Below the pieces are notes generated by a model, which was not told the origin of the DNA, did no database searches, and worked only from the letters and a program-made list of their open reading frames with translations. Below, piece after piece: positions 45,991-56,151 of a DNA stretch of 64,000 nucleotides. A program made the position numbers and the translations under genes. Positions within the stretch are counted from its first letter, which is position 1; each line of letters opens with the position of its first letter. The stretch comes from Bacteroidales bacterium. GTDB lineage: Bacteria > Bacteroidota > Bacteroidia > Bacteroidales > ML635J-15. The DNA is taken from contig JAISPG010000019.1 in NCBI GenBank assembly GCA_031275085.1, forward strand, positions 62,001-126,000, in the 5' to 3' direction.

Positions 45991-46524
45991 TTAGTTATAT
46001 CTCATCTTTTTTGTAAGAGTCCATATTGCAATTCCACCGCTGACAGATACATTCAGCGAATGTTTTGTCCCATATTGCGGAATTTCAATACAAATATCGC
46101 AAATATCAAGAATTTTCTGATCTATTCCGTTTACTTCATTACCTAGAATTAATGCTGTTTTTTCGTTTTTTTCAGGTAAATATTCATCGATATGAGTACT
46201 GTTTTCTGCAATTTCAAGGGCAATAAGTTTATAGTTTTTGGATTTTAATATTTTTACAGCCTCCATCGTATTTTCAAAATATTCCCAGTGTACAGTTTCA
46301 GTCGCTCCCAGCGCTGTTTTGTGTATATCCCGATGTGGTGGGGTTCCTGTAATTCCACATAAATAAACAGCTTCACATGCAAAAGCATCACAGGTACGAA
46401 AAACAGCTCCGGTATTATGATGACTTCTGATATTATCAAGTACAACAATTAATGGATTTTTTTCTGCTTCTTTAAAATCTTCAGGAGTTAATCGTTTTAT
46501 TTCTGTAATATCTAATTTTCTCAT
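45991..46524 (-). CDS. TrmH/SpoU-family RNA methyltransferase
   Basis: 177 residues with the SPOUT knot motifs: N-I-R-S-H-H-N-T-G-A-V-F-R-T (motif 1), A-L-I-L-G-N-E-V-N-G-I (motif 2) and I-E-I-P-Q-Y-G-T-K-H-S-L-N-V-S-V-S (motif 3). Family members methylate 2'-OH groups in tRNA or rRNA using SAM. The target cannot be read from sequence. Monocistronic. Confidence 0.92.
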   Translation of the reverse strand: MRKLDITEIKRLTPEDFKEAEKNPLIVVLDNIRSHHNTGAVFRTCDAFACEAVYLCGITGTPPHRDIHKTALGATETVHWEYFENTMEAVKILKSKNYKLIALEIAENSTHIDEYLPEKNEKTALILGNEVNGIDQKILDICDICIEIPQYGTKHSLNVSVSGGIAIWTLTKKMRYN

Positions 46525-46674
46525 TGTTAATCGTTTAATTATAAAAAAATCTCTAAATTATACAGAGGTACGTATAATTTGTTTTTTTAGAGAAAGGTTT
46601 TTAAGAAATAGAAAATAAGGTAAAAAATCTTGATTTAATATGTTATAACTAATAGCTTTCAATCCTTCTAATTA

Positions 46675-47859
46675 TCATGAACTAATTTTCAATGCAATAT
46701 ATGCCATCAATCCTGTGGAATATGAAAAAAAACTTTCATCAATATCAAAATTAGGGTGATGTAAGCCTGTTTTTCCAAATCCGTTTCCTTCAATTCCGGA
46801 TCTGTAAAGCACTGCCGGTATTTCTCTCGAAAAAAAAGCAAAATCTTCGGATGTCATACGAGGTTTAAACTCTTCAACACTTTCAACAGGAATGTACTCT
46901 TTTGCAATTCCCAAAACTTTTTCTGATAATATTGTATTATTTATAAGGCTTGGATAGCCATCACGAATTTCAAAATTTACGGTACAATCGTAATTTTTTG
47001 CTATTTTTTTTGCCAGATCTTTTAAATGTTCTTTTATATATTTCCGGGTATTTTCATCAAACGTTCTCATAGTTCCTTCTGCCTTGCTTAAAGGAGGTAT
47101 TACATTTACAGAACCGTCAACATTTATTTTGCCAAAAGCTATTATAACAGGGGTTTTTACATTTAATTCATTTTGCAGGTCGTTAGCTTTTTTTATGAAA
47201 TCGACAACTGCAAGTGTTGTATCGCTTCTTTTTGCAGGTAATGCCGCATGACCGCCAACACCGCTAAATTCAATATATAATTCATCAGTTGATGCCATAA
47301 GATTACCTGAGCCAAAACAGAAATGCCCTGTTTTAACTTCTGGTGTTACATGTTGTGCAATAATATTAGTTATCTGATATTTTTTTAGAATACCTTTTTC
47401 TATGAGAATTTTTGCACCTCCCGGATTTCTTTCTTCAGCAGGTTGAAAAATTAAGATAATATTACCTTTTATGAAATTGGACAATTCCTTAAGGATTATT
47501 GCAGTACCGATTAATGATGCGGCATGTGCATCATGTCCGCATGCATGCATTATTCCAGGTTTTGTGGATGAATATTCCGTATTGTTTTCTTCGTTGATAG
47601 GCAGAGCATCAATATCTGCTCTAAGAGCAATATTTTTCCCTGTTTTTTTCCCTCTGATAATTCCAATTGCAGTATTTTCTCCGAAACTTTCATCGATTTC
47701 GATTTTATAATCCGTCAGAATACTTTTGATGTATTTTGCTGTTTCTATTTCCTGAAATGATAGTTCGGGAAATTTGTGAATATGCCTTCTGACATTAATT
47801 ATCAAAGGAAGTATATTTTGACTTTTTTCTTTTATTACTTTTATTATGTCTTGGCTCAT
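46675..47859 (-). CDS. M20-family amidohydrolase (N-acyl-amino-acid hydrolase type)
   Basis: 394 residues. Metal-binding motifs A-C-G-H-D-A-H-A-A and P-A-E-E-R-N-P-G-G-A, a later A-Q-H-V-T-P-E, and the C-terminal M-T-S-E-D-F-A-F-F and L-H-H-P-N-F-D-I place it in the peptidase M20D/hippurate-hydrolase group, which removes acyl groups from amino acids. No signal peptide, so cytosolic. It lies 24 nt after the large propeller/outer-membrane gene, perhaps on the same transcript. Confidence 0.9.
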   Translation of the reverse strand: MSQDIIKVIKEKSQNILPLIINVRRHIHKFPELSFQEIETAKYIKSILTDYKIEIDESFGENTAIGIIRGKKTGKNIALRADIDALPINEENNTEYSSTKPGIMHACGHDAHAASLIGTAIILKELSNFIKGNIILIFQPAEERNPGGAKILIEKGILKKYQITNIIAQHVTPEVKTGHFCFGSGNLMASTDELYIEFSGVGGHAALPAKRSDTTLAVVDFIKKANDLQNELNVKTPVIIAFGKINVDGSVNVIPPLSKAEGTMRTFDENTRKYIKEHLKDLAKKIAKNYDCTVNFEIRDGYPSLINNTILSEKVLGIAKEYIPVESVEEFKPRMTSEDFAFFSREIPAVLYRSGIEGNGFGKTGLHHPNFDIDESFFSYSTGLMAYIALKISS

Positions 47860-47883
47860 ATGATTTTTTATATAAAGAGATTT

Positions 47884-50800
47884 TTAAAAGTCAAGCCCTA
47901 AGGATAAATAGAACATTGCTGGTAATATGGTATTATTTTCTAGCCCCCATGCCCAGTCGACTCTTATAAAATAACCGAATAGTTTACTGCGGACCCCAAA
48001 TCCGTAACCGGAAACTATCGGATAATTATTATTATAAATAATTACAGATATTGAATTTTGATCGTAATGATCATTTTGATATGCATTATTACCGCTGAAC
48101 GGTGTTATACCACTCCAGGCACTTCCGATATCAAAGAAACCTATAAGTTGAAGATTTTTTAAAAAATCGTTATTTATTGGTTTTGGAAAAAAGTATGATA
48201 CAAATGGCCATCGTATTTCTGTATTTAATACTGCAAAGTTGGTACCGTTACGGATATTTTGAGAGAAACCACGCATATTTGTTGCAACAGCCTGATATAC
48301 GTAGTTAACATCAGGATCGATACGTATATCTGTATCGAATATCGGATTTTTCTGGGATAATTTTATCCAATTGTCAATTCCGCCGAGATAGTATATTAAT
48401 TTAGCACTTCCGAATGAATAACTTGAAGCAAAACGTGCGGCAAATATCAAATTTTTGTGGATAGGTTGATAATATCTGAAGTCACATCCTACAACAAACA
48501 TATCTGTTTCTTTTTTATCCAGTTGTTTAAAGGCTTCTCCAAATATTTTAAAACGAAATCCGGATAAAATGTTTGTAGCTAATTCGTTTGTATTGTCAAA
48601 TATATATTCTGCTTTCAAACTGAGCCAGTATTCATTTCCGGGCTTACTTAACAAACTTTGGTTGTCAAGTGATAAATTTGTAAAGTGATTATGTCTGAAA
48701 TTTCCTGTAAATTGTAATGCATCCACTTGAGAAAAAGGATATCTCATTATATAAAAAGCTTCATGTGTAAATGTCTTACGTGTATAATAATTATCAGTAT
48801 CACTAAGCATTACCTGACGATGTAGTATTAATTGTTTATTCCACCTTTTTTTTAAGCTCTCAAAACTTAATAAATATTCGTTACCTGACAGATTAGCAGA
48901 CAATCTGGCGCCGGCTGTTATTCTGTAATCTTCAAAAAGGTCGGAAGTTCCTACTTTAAAGATAAGGTTAAAGCCGGGATAAAAATAAAATGCATTTCCC
49001 GTAAATGGTTGGTATGAATTATTTAAAAAACTGAAATCAACTTGAGTCACCAGATAATTTGTGTAGAAAGTCGTAAAGTATCTGTGTGTACGCGGATTTT
49101 TGGCTCGTCCGTTTTCATCAAATTCTTCATTGGTATTTTCAGCGGTTGTAATTAAAGAGCTTTCGAAATCGAAATCGTAATTGTCTATATTGACCGGTTG
49201 TTCTAAAGGGTCTATATTTCTATTTCCTAGAGAGTCAGATGAAATATGTGTTTCTTTTTTTATTGTTTCTTCTCTTTTTATTTCATTCTCAAAAAAGCTT
49301 CTGGCCGTAGTCTTTTTTACATTACCGACCGGATCAGGAAAATTTTTATCATAGAATAGTTGAAACTTATTATTACTTTTATATGAGAAAACATTTTCGT
49401 CGTTATATTTATTTATATCAATATCAAGTATATTGTATTTATAATTTGTAAGTTGTTCGGTAACAAGAAAATGCCTGTAATGGGTTGTTGTATCAATAAA
49501 ACTTATAAGAGAATCAATATTTGCAGCATAAAAATTATATATACCATTTTCGTCGGAAACATATGTATACTTTCCGTTTTTTAGGTTAGCCTGAGTTTCT
49601 TGTATATTCTCTGTTTTAGTGATTTGTTTTATATTTTTTGATTTGAGGTCATAAACAAATACATCATTATATTTTTGAGTTTCAATAAAATTGTTCTTTT
49701 TATCGCCTAACTCTTCGTTTTTTCTTTTTGAAGTAAAAATAATTTGTTGTGAATTATTAATATATGAAGGATTGTAGTCATCTGCAATATCTTGTGTTAT
49801 GTTTGTAAGTGTATTTGCAGCGATATTGAACAGGAAAATATCTGATTGTCCGTAACTGAAAGCAGAGAAAACAAGTGTCATTCCATCGTGTGAATAATCG
49901 AAAGAAGAAACTTTTTCTAATGCAGCAATTTCTATTTGTTTGAATTCTTTAGTTTCAAGATTATAGGTGATATAATAAATTCCACCTTTTTTTTCGATAA
50001 TAAATCCAAGTAATTGTCCGGAAGGATGCCATTTTATAATAGGGTAGGAGTAATCAGTAATTTGAACTAATTTATGTTCTCTTTTAAATATGGTTTTTAT
50101 TTTATTGGTTTCAATATCTTTTATCTTTATCCAATATTTACCCATTTTATTTTCAGCCCAGGCAACTTTTTTTGAATTTGGGCTATAACATACCTGATAG
50201 TAATTTGTGTTTTTCCGGCTTCTTTTTATAAGACTTTCTCCTGCAGGATCTTCTGCTGTATAGTCAAATGAATCATATTGTACTCTATAAAATTCGGTCC
50301 AGTTTGTTTGTAAAGACTTTAAAGACATTCCCAAAACGTAAAGAAATCCGCTTTCAATGCTTTTGGTCAGTCTTGTCAGATAAACTATATTAGGTATGAC
50401 TTGTTTTCCATATGTTTTTTCAATATAATTCCAGATTGAATGTCCTGCAATTGCAGCATTTTCTTCTGTAAGCTGGTTAAAATGTTTAAACTGTCCCGAA
50501 TTAAGTGCATTTTTTGTTTGATTCTCTTCTTCTGCACTCCATTCTTTTGATACAAAAGCAACCAATCCTTTAATATACCATTCCGGCATACTTATCAGGG
50601 TATTATTTGCAATTTTATTCCTGATATTACTACCATAAAGCATTTCATTGAGAATTATATTTGCAATTGCAGCACGTATTTGTTCTCTTAGTTTTGTAAT
50701 ATCTTCTTCAATATATATAAAAGCAATATTGTCAATTACTTTAATTACCCCACCTATGTTGTACTGGTCGTCTCCGGTATCAAGTCCTATATTACTTTGC

Positions 50801-51105
50801 CTGAAATCGGAAAGGTTCTGATAAATAACAAATACAATTCTTTTTGAAAGCTGATGTTCAAAAAAAGTTTCGATTTCTCCTATACTTTGATTTGCAATTT
50901 CTGCAGTTCTCATAGCAGCTTCGCCGCTTCCTGCATAAAAATAAGTATCGAATTTCTCAAACCTGTAATAAAACCATTCAAATTCTTCAAATTGCACACG
51001 GTTTTTTCCGAACTTCATCTGATGCCCGTTATAAAATTGAGAAAATCCCGCAGAATATATCAGGATAAATAAAAACGGTAATATTATTTTTTTTAATCTG
51101 TACAC
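47884..51105 (-). CDS. Secreted fusion of a degenerate peptidase-MA-like domain, a TolB-like beta-propeller and an outer-membrane barrel
   Basis: 1073 residues from a GTG start with a signal peptide cut near G-F-S-Q. Residues about 60-200 resemble peptidase_MA (gluzincin) domains, but where H-E-x-x-H is expected the sequence reads A-I-A-N-I-I-L-N-E, and the second-shell W-l-x-E-G-l reads W-Y-I-K-G-L, so it should be inactive. Residues about 290-560 contain PD40/TolB-type propeller repeats (A-W-A-E-N-K, I-F-T-S-K-R). The last 370 residues are alternating strands ending in L-G-L-D-F, typical of an Omp85-like barrel. Probably an envelope protein of the outer membrane. Role unknown. Confidence 0.7.
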   Translation of the reverse strand: MYRLKKIILPFLFILIYSAGFSQFYNGHQMKFGKNRVQFEEFEWFYYRFEKFDTYFYAGSGEAAMRTAEIANQSIGEIETFFEHQLSKRIVFVIYQNLSDFRQSNIGLDTGDDQYNIGGVIKVIDNIAFIYIEEDITKLREQIRAAIANIILNEMLYGSNIRNKIANNTLISMPEWYIKGLVAFVSKEWSAEEENQTKNALNSGQFKHFNQLTEENAAIAGHSIWNYIEKTYGKQVIPNIVYLTRLTKSIESGFLYVLGMSLKSLQTNWTEFYRVQYDSFDYTAEDPAGESLIKRSRKNTNYYQVCYSPNSKKVAWAENKMGKYWIKIKDIETNKIKTIFKREHKLVQITDYSYPIIKWHPSGQLLGFIIEKKGGIYYITYNLETKEFKQIEIAALEKVSSFDYSHDGMTLVFSAFSYGQSDIFLFNIAANTLTNITQDIADDYNPSYINNSQQIIFTSKRKNEELGDKKNNFIETQKYNDVFVYDLKSKNIKQITKTENIQETQANLKNGKYTYVSDENGIYNFYAANIDSLISFIDTTTHYRHFLVTEQLTNYKYNILDIDINKYNDENVFSYKSNNKFQLFYDKNFPDPVGNVKKTTARSFFENEIKREETIKKETHISSDSLGNRNIDPLEQPVNIDNYDFDFESSLITTAENTNEEFDENGRAKNPRTHRYFTTFYTNYLVTQVDFSFLNNSYQPFTGNAFYFYPGFNLIFKVGTSDLFEDYRITAGARLSANLSGNEYLLSFESLKKRWNKQLILHRQVMLSDTDNYYTRKTFTHEAFYIMRYPFSQVDALQFTGNFRHNHFTNLSLDNQSLLSKPGNEYWLSLKAEYIFDNTNELATNILSGFRFKIFGEAFKQLDKKETDMFVVGCDFRYYQPIHKNLIFAARFASSYSFGSAKLIYYLGGIDNWIKLSQKNPIFDTDIRIDPDVNYVYQAVATNMRGFSQNIRNGTNFAVLNTEIRWPFVSYFFPKPINNDFLKNLQLIGFFDIGSAWSGITPFSGNNAYQNDHYDQNSISVIIYNNNYPIVSGYGFGVRSKLFGYFIRVDWAWGLENNTILPAMFYLSLGLDF

Positions 51106-51235
51106 ACTTAAATTTAAAGTTGCAAAATAATAAAATCTTAGTTTTGTTACAAAATTAATTAAGATAACAATTAATTGTAATGATTGATCAATGAAATTAA
51201 TGATTGTAATAATTCCTGTAAATATTTTACATGGA

Positions 51236-52456
51236 TCATCGTAACATCATTATAGATTTTTCCAAAGAAATAATAAATTTATCAATTTCTTCTAAAGTAT
51301 TGTAAAATGCGAATGATGCACGTGCCGTACCATTTATTTTAAAATGTTGCATAGCTGTTTCTGCGCAATGAGTTCCTGTGCGTATTGCTATACCCATTTT
51401 GTCAAGAATTGTGCCAATATCTGCTGGATGTATATCATTTACTGTGAATGATAAAACACTTGATTTATGTTTTGCTTCTCCGATTATTTTAATTCCGTCA
51501 ATTTTTAGAATTTGTTCGGTGGCATATTCCAGTAATTTATCTTCGTATTTTTTTATATTATGAATACCTATGTCATTTACATAATGAATTGCCTTTTCAA
51601 ATGCAATGACATCAATATAATTTGGAGTTCCGGCTTCAAACTTATATGGAAGTTCATTAAAAGTAGTTTTTTCGAAGGTAACCTTTGAGATCATTTCTCC
51701 ACCGCTTTGATATGGAGGCATTTTTTCCAGTATTTCTTTTTTTCCATATAAAACTCCAACTCCTGTCGGACCATAGATTTTATGGGCTGAAAATACATAG
51801 AAGTCACAATCCATTTTCTGAACATCAACAAATGTGTGCTGTATTCCCTGAGCTCCGTCTATTAGTACGGAAACATTTTTTGAATGAGCAATTTCAATTA
51901 TTTTTTTTACCGGATTTACTGTACCTAATACATTTGAAACCTGGGTTACTGCAATGATTTTTGTTTTTTCAGTAATCAGGTTTTCCAGTTCCGAAATAAT
52001 AAGTTCTCCGCTATCATCAAAAGGGAGTACTTTAATTTTGCATTTTTTTCGTTCAGCAAGTAACTGCCACGGAACAATATTAGAATGATGTTCCATTTCC
52101 GAAACTATAATTTCATCTCCTTCTTTAACAAAGGCTTCTCCAAAAGAAAATGCAACCAGATTTATTGATTCTGTCGTCCCTTTGGTAAAAATAATTTCTT
52201 CTTTGTATTTACTATTTATAAATTTGTGTATTGTTTCCCGTGTATTTTCATATGCAGTTGTCGAAAAATTACTCAGATAATGAATTCCGCGATGGACATT
52301 TGAGTTATATTTTCTGTAGTATTCCGAAATCGTATTGATAACAATATCAGGTTTTTGTGTTGTTGCTGCATTATCTAAATATACCAGGTCCTTATCATAT
52401 ATTTTTTCCTGTAATATAGGAAAATCCTGTCTTATTTTTTTTATGTCCGTTTCCAT
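51236..52456 (-). CDS. sufS: SufS-type cysteine desulfurase
   Basis: 406 residues from the ATG at 52456 (an upstream TTG at 52465 adds only three residues). Sulfur is taken from cysteine as a persulfide for Fe-S assembly. Features are Y-L-D-N-A-A-T-T-Q-K-P, PLP lysine in F-S-A-H-K-I-Y-G-P-T-G, and the catalytic cysteine in R-T-G-T-H-C-A-E-T, the class II (SufS) pattern. It is about 48 kb from the suf genes at the left edge; whether a second copy follows sufD cannot be seen. Confidence 0.93.
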   Translation of the reverse strand: METDIKKIRQDFPILQEKIYDKDLVYLDNAATTQKPDIVINTISEYYRKYNSNVHRGIHYLSNFSTTAYENTRETIHKFINSKYKEEIIFTKGTTESINLVAFSFGEAFVKEGDEIIVSEMEHHSNIVPWQLLAERKKCKIKVLPFDDSGELIISELENLITEKTKIIAVTQVSNVLGTVNPVKKIIEIAHSKNVSVLIDGAQGIQHTFVDVQKMDCDFYVFSAHKIYGPTGVGVLYGKKEILEKMPPYQSGGEMISKVTFEKTTFNELPYKFEAGTPNYIDVIAFEKAIHYVNDIGIHNIKKYEDKLLEYATEQILKIDGIKIIGEAKHKSSVLSFTVNDIHPADIGTILDKMGIAIRTGTHCAETAMQHFKINGTARASFAFYNTLEEIDKFIISLEKSIMMLR

Positions 52457-52608
52457 CGAATTCAATATTTTTTATAAAACATACAAATATATGTTTTAAA
52501 TTTCTTCAAACACAATTTTCAAATTAAGAATAATTTTTAATGTATTCTTTTAAAAAGAACAATTTGAAGAATAAATTGTTATGTTCGGGAATTATTAAAC
52601 ACGTATTT

Positions 52609-53586
52609 ATGAAGATGAAAAGATCTTTGATCTTACTAATGTTATTATTTTTAACATTTGGGGGGTATTCCAGACAGGATAATGACACAATAATTTTAAA
52701 AGAAACTTTTTTGTATGCAATAAAGGATACTGATACTTTGTATTTGGATAAATATGAATTAAAAACTTCTTCCAATGAACAGAAACCTTGTATGATTTTT
52801 GTATTTGGAGGAGGCTTTTACGCAGGAAGCAGAGATGAAGAGTCCTATATAGATTATTATAATTTTTTAGCTCTTAACGGATATACTGTTGTTGCAATTG
52901 ATTATCGCTTAGGATTTAAAAAAGCAGAAGATATCAAGGATAATAAAAAAGTTACTTTTAAAAAGTTTTTGAAATATTTTGAATATACGATAGATATTGC
53001 CGTAGAAGATCTTTATGATGCAACTGATTTTATTTTAAAACATTCTGAAGAATGGGGCATAGATAAGAATATGATATCCGCGACCGGATCAAGTGCCGGA
53101 GGAATTACCGTTTTACATGCTGCTTATGAAATCAGCAATGGAGGTGAATTAGCAAAAAGGCTTCCTGAAAATTTTAATTATGCCGGTATTATTTCCTGTG
53201 CAGGTGCTATTTTTAGTATGGACGGAAAACTGAAATGGAAGGATATGCCTGCTCCAATACAGATGTTTCATGGTGATGCCGATAAAAATGTACCTTATAA
53301 TAAATTAAAATTTTTCAGGTACGGGCTATATGGCTCAGAAAATCTGGCAAAACAATTAAGAAAGAGAGAAGCAAATTATTATTTTTATTCGGAAAGAAAT
53401 GTCGATCATTATCTTGCAGTAGCTCCTTTATATAATAACAGGGAAGAGATAATGTCGTTTCTGGACAGGTATGTTACCAAAAAAATGAAACTTCAGACAG
53501 AGATAGAAGTTGTACCAATGGAAATATCAAAAATAAAAAATAATTATAAACCAAAAGATTATATCAAACAGAACCTTAATCCTTAA
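52609..53586 (+). CDS. Secreted alpha/beta-hydrolase (esterase/lipase type)
   Basis: 325 residues from the ATG at 52609, which opens a signal peptide (M-K-M-K-R-S-L-I-L, cut near Y-S-R). A longer reading from 52540 lacks this. The oxyanion motif V-F-G-G-G-F precedes the nucleophile elbow T-G-S-S-A-G-G; Asp in H-G-D-A-D-K and His in V-D-H-Y-L complete the triad. It resembles the carboxylesterase/acetyl-xylan-esterase-like group. Its end overlaps the stop of the HD gene by 4 nt on the other strand. Confidence 0.8.
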   Translation: MKMKRSLILLMLLFLTFGGYSRQDNDTIILKETFLYAIKDTDTLYLDKYELKTSSNEQKPCMIFVFGGGFYAGSRDEESYIDYYNFLALNGYTVVAIDYRLGFKKAEDIKDNKKVTFKKFLKYFEYTIDIAVEDLYDATDFILKHSEEWGIDKNMISATGSSAGGITVLHAAYEISNGGELAKRLPENFNYAGIISCAGAIFSMDGKLKWKDMPAPIQMFHGDADKNVPYNKLKFFRYGLYGSENLAKQLRKREANYYFYSERNVDHYLAVAPLYNNREEIMSFLDRYVTKKMKLQTEIEVVPMEISKIKNNYKPKDYIKQNLNP

Positions 53587-54356
53587 GCTGATAAAAAGTA
53601 AGATTTGATAATTTCCTGTAATTCTTTTTTTTGAGGAGTATCTTCCATACTTGATAGAATAATGTCCGGATATTTGTTTTGTATTATCGTTTTTTTTGTA
53701 TGGGAAAAATTTATGTCAAATATCCATGAAAGTTGCATAGCTTTAAAATCGTTTAATGTTGAGAGATTTTCTTTTGATACGACTTTATGTTTATAAAAGT
53801 TATCCATTACATTTTCAGAAATTGCCGGAATGTGTTCCAATCCGTATTCAAGAGCAATGTTTCTTGGACCCGGATTATGGTAATATTCTGCTACAATCCG
53901 GTAAATATCGATTTTGTCGGCATCCCTGGTTATTTTGGAAAATAATAATACATCAGGATCTTCTGTTTCCGGAATACTTAATAAACCATGGTTATAAGTT
54001 GACTGTAAGATAATTTGATTGGTTTTTTCAGGTAATTTGTTAAGCATTTTCGTGTCGTTCAATACTTCAACACCTAACTGCCCGTGATAAATTGATTCAT
54101 CATCCCTGAATGTATTATATCTTGTATATTGTTCGAATCTTCCTATATCGTGAAACAAACCACATAATCCGGCAATGAAAACATTCCCGCTGTCCAGATT
54201 TCCAGATAAAGCAATAGCTTTACTGTTATTTTCTACATTTATACTGTGGGTTATTTTTAGTTGTATATTCTTTTTTGTTAGTTCGTCTTTTGCATTATGC
54301 AGGAATTTATCAGTATAATCTTTAAATTTTTGATAATAATCTTCAGATTTATGCAT
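53583..54356 (-). CDS. HD-domain phosphohydrolase
   Basis: 257 residues from the ATG at 54356, chosen because it overlaps the stop of the upstream gene by 8 nt (ATGCATAA); a longer frame from 54431 would overlap much more. The metal-binding pattern is His in I-T-H-S-I-N-V, then G-L-F-H-D-I-G-R, and a later R-D-A-D-K-I-D-I-Y-R. HD hydrolases act on nucleotides or cyclic dinucleotides. Substrate unknown. Confidence 0.82.
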   Translation of the reverse strand: MHKSEDYYQKFKDYTDKFLHNAKDELTKKNIQLKITHSINVENNSKAIALSGNLDSGNVFIAGLCGLFHDIGRFEQYTRYNTFRDDESIYHGQLGVEVLNDTKMLNKLPEKTNQIILQSTYNHGLLSIPETEDPDVLLFSKITRDADKIDIYRIVAEYYHNPGPRNIALEYGLEHIPAISENVMDNFYKHKVVSKENLSTLNDFKAMQLSWIFDINFSHTKKTIIQNKYPDIILSSMEDTPQKKELQEIIKSYFLSA

Positions 54357-54684
54357 CAGGGGAAATGTTTTTATAGATTTCTTCTTTGAATGATTTGATA
54401 TTTTTACCATAAATTGCATATAATATTGCAAAAATGATCAGGACTCCTACAATTGTTAGAAGTACTCCCAGTATAATAAGAAAAACTATCAATGGATTCT
54501 TGAAATTCAAATCTCCATGTATGGAAACAATATTTCTTTTCAGCCTTATTATCCCGATTATTTTACCGTTACGGATATATAGTGTTGACTTATTTTTCTT
54601 TTTTATTTCAAGGTCGGGATAGTATAATTTTAATTCGTTTGAAATTTCATCCAGAGATTTTTGTGTATTAAATTTTAAAGACAT
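54349..54684 (-). CDS. Small membrane protein of unknown function
   Basis: 111 residues from the ATG at 54684. The first about 65 residues are soluble with a beta-rich part (L-Y-I-R-N-G-K-I-I-G-I-I-R-L), then one long hydrophobic helix (about 66-90) and a short basic tail. It is translationally coupled to the HD-domain gene. I know no family for it. Confidence 0.6.
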   Translation of the reverse strand: MSLKFNTQKSLDEISNELKLYYPDLEIKKKNKSTLYIRNGKIIGIIRLKRNIVSIHGDLNFKNPLIVFLIILGVLLTIVGVLIIFAILYAIYGKNIKSFKEEIYKNISPDA

Positions 54685-54701
54685 GATTTTCTTGACTGTT
54701 A

Positions 54702-54738
54702 ATAACAAAAGGGGAAACCGTTTTTCCCCTTTTGTTAT
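54702..54738 (-). terminator. Hairpin terminator of the aminotransferase gene
   Basis: ATAACAAAAGGGGAAA pairs with TTTCCCCTTTTGTTAT (16 bp) around a 5-nt loop, 8 nt beyond the aminotransferase stop. Its left side lies upstream of the small membrane protein gene. Confidence 0.75.
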
Positions 54739-54746
54739 AGTATTTT

Positions 54747-56063
54747 TTAATTTGAGTGATCTTTTTTGAATGCTTCAAGTCTTTTGGCAAGCACCGGCAT
54801 CTGATCTTCGGTTATTTGGGATACACATGCCCTGAGTCCTTCTGTTCTTAAGCTGCCTGTGTCGTCAAGTGCTATTGCGCTAATACCATAATATAATAGT
54901 TCTTTTACTAATTCTCCTCCGGAATAGCCGGGATAGGAAATTGTAAAATAAAATCCGTCTGCTATATCAACATCTATATCTTTATCATATACTATTTTAA
55001 ATCCGGCATCAACAAACATTTTTTTCATGATTTTTGCTCTTTTACCGTATTCCTTAACTTCTTCAATAAAGTTAAATTTGCCGTCATTAGCAGCTTTAAG
55101 CATTGCTGCCATTCCGTACTGGGTTGAGTGGCATACTCCGGAACTTAAAGCATAAATTATTCTCATTACGAATGTATATCCGAATTTTTCGCTACCGAAC
55201 CGTTTGATAAGGTTAGGATAGGGGCGGTTATATAATTTATCGGATATGGCAACTACTGCAATTCTCTGGCCGGCATAACTGAATGCTTTTGATGCGGAAA
55301 TCAGTAAAACATAATTATCAGTATAATTTGCAACAGAGACCTGATACGGAGGTTTTCCGGGATGGAAAAGATCGCGACGGAAATCCATAGCGAAATATGC
55401 AAGATCTTCAATTACTATTACATCATATTTTGTTGCCAGTTCTCCGATTATTTTTAGTTCTTTTTCTGTGAAACATATCCATGTCGGATTATTAGGGTTG
55501 GAATATATTATTGAATTAATATTTCCTTTTGAAAGGAATGATTCAAGTTTATCCCTTAATGCTTCGCCACGATAGTTGTATACATCAAAACTTTCAAACT
55601 TCTGATTCAGAACGTTAAATTGCTGTTTCTGGACAGGAAAGCCCGGATCTATAAATAATGCCGTATCTTTTTTGGGGTCAATGTTTCCGCATAACAAAAA
55701 AGTTGCATATCCGCCCTGCATTGAGCCTACGGTAGGAACACATCCTTCAGGTTTAAGGTCGATGCCCACGAAATTTTTTATAAATCTCGATGCTTCAATT
55801 TTTAATTCTTTTACACCGTCAACCATTGGATAATCGGAAGCAACACCTCTTTTTAATGCTTCTATTTCGCCGTTTACGCCTACTTCAGGCGGAGCCAGAC
55901 TAGGGCTGCCCATTTCCATCCGGATATATTTTTCCTTTGACGCTTCCTGTATTTTATTAACTAATCCTACAATTTCTCTTATTGTAGCTTTACCTAAATC
56001 TTTTAACTCCGATTTTTTAATTTCTTCGTTTACAATGTCAACGTTTATTGGTGTATTTGTCAT
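54747..56063 (-). CDS. PLP-dependent aminotransferase, class I/II
   Basis: 438 residues, fold type I. P-N-N-P-T-W marks the cofactor region, V-I-E-D-L-A-Y follows, and the Schiff-base lysine is in I-S-A-S-K-A-F-S-Y-A-G-Q-R. The N-terminus runs M-T-N-T-P-I-N-V. The substrate amino acid cannot be told; this resembles the aspartate/aromatic branch widely found in Bacteroidales. Monocistronic, with its own terminator. Confidence 0.9.
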   Translation of the reverse strand: MTNTPINVDIVNEEIKKSELKDLGKATIREIVGLVNKIQEASKEKYIRMEMGSPSLAPPEVGVNGEIEALKRGVASDYPMVDGVKELKIEASRFIKNFVGIDLKPEGCVPTVGSMQGGYATFLLCGNIDPKKDTALFIDPGFPVQKQQFNVLNQKFESFDVYNYRGEALRDKLESFLSKGNINSIIYSNPNNPTWICFTEKELKIIGELATKYDVIVIEDLAYFAMDFRRDLFHPGKPPYQVSVANYTDNYVLLISASKAFSYAGQRIAVVAISDKLYNRPYPNLIKRFGSEKFGYTFVMRIIYALSSGVCHSTQYGMAAMLKAANDGKFNFIEEVKEYGKRAKIMKKMFVDAGFKIVYDKDIDVDIADGFYFTISYPGYSGGELVKELLYYGISAIALDDTGSLRTEGLRACVSQITEDQMPVLAKRLEAFKKDHSN

Positions 56064-56151
56064 AAAAATGTTGTTTACAATAATTCACAATTTTAGGAAA
56101 AAAAATATTGATTTACTAATATTTTTATGTATTTTACAACATGGTGATTTA

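Noticed and set aside
54357-54431. Longer start for the HD-domain gene
   Set aside because: It would overlap the upstream coupled gene by 83 nt; the ATG at 54356 gives an 8-nt stop/start overlap.
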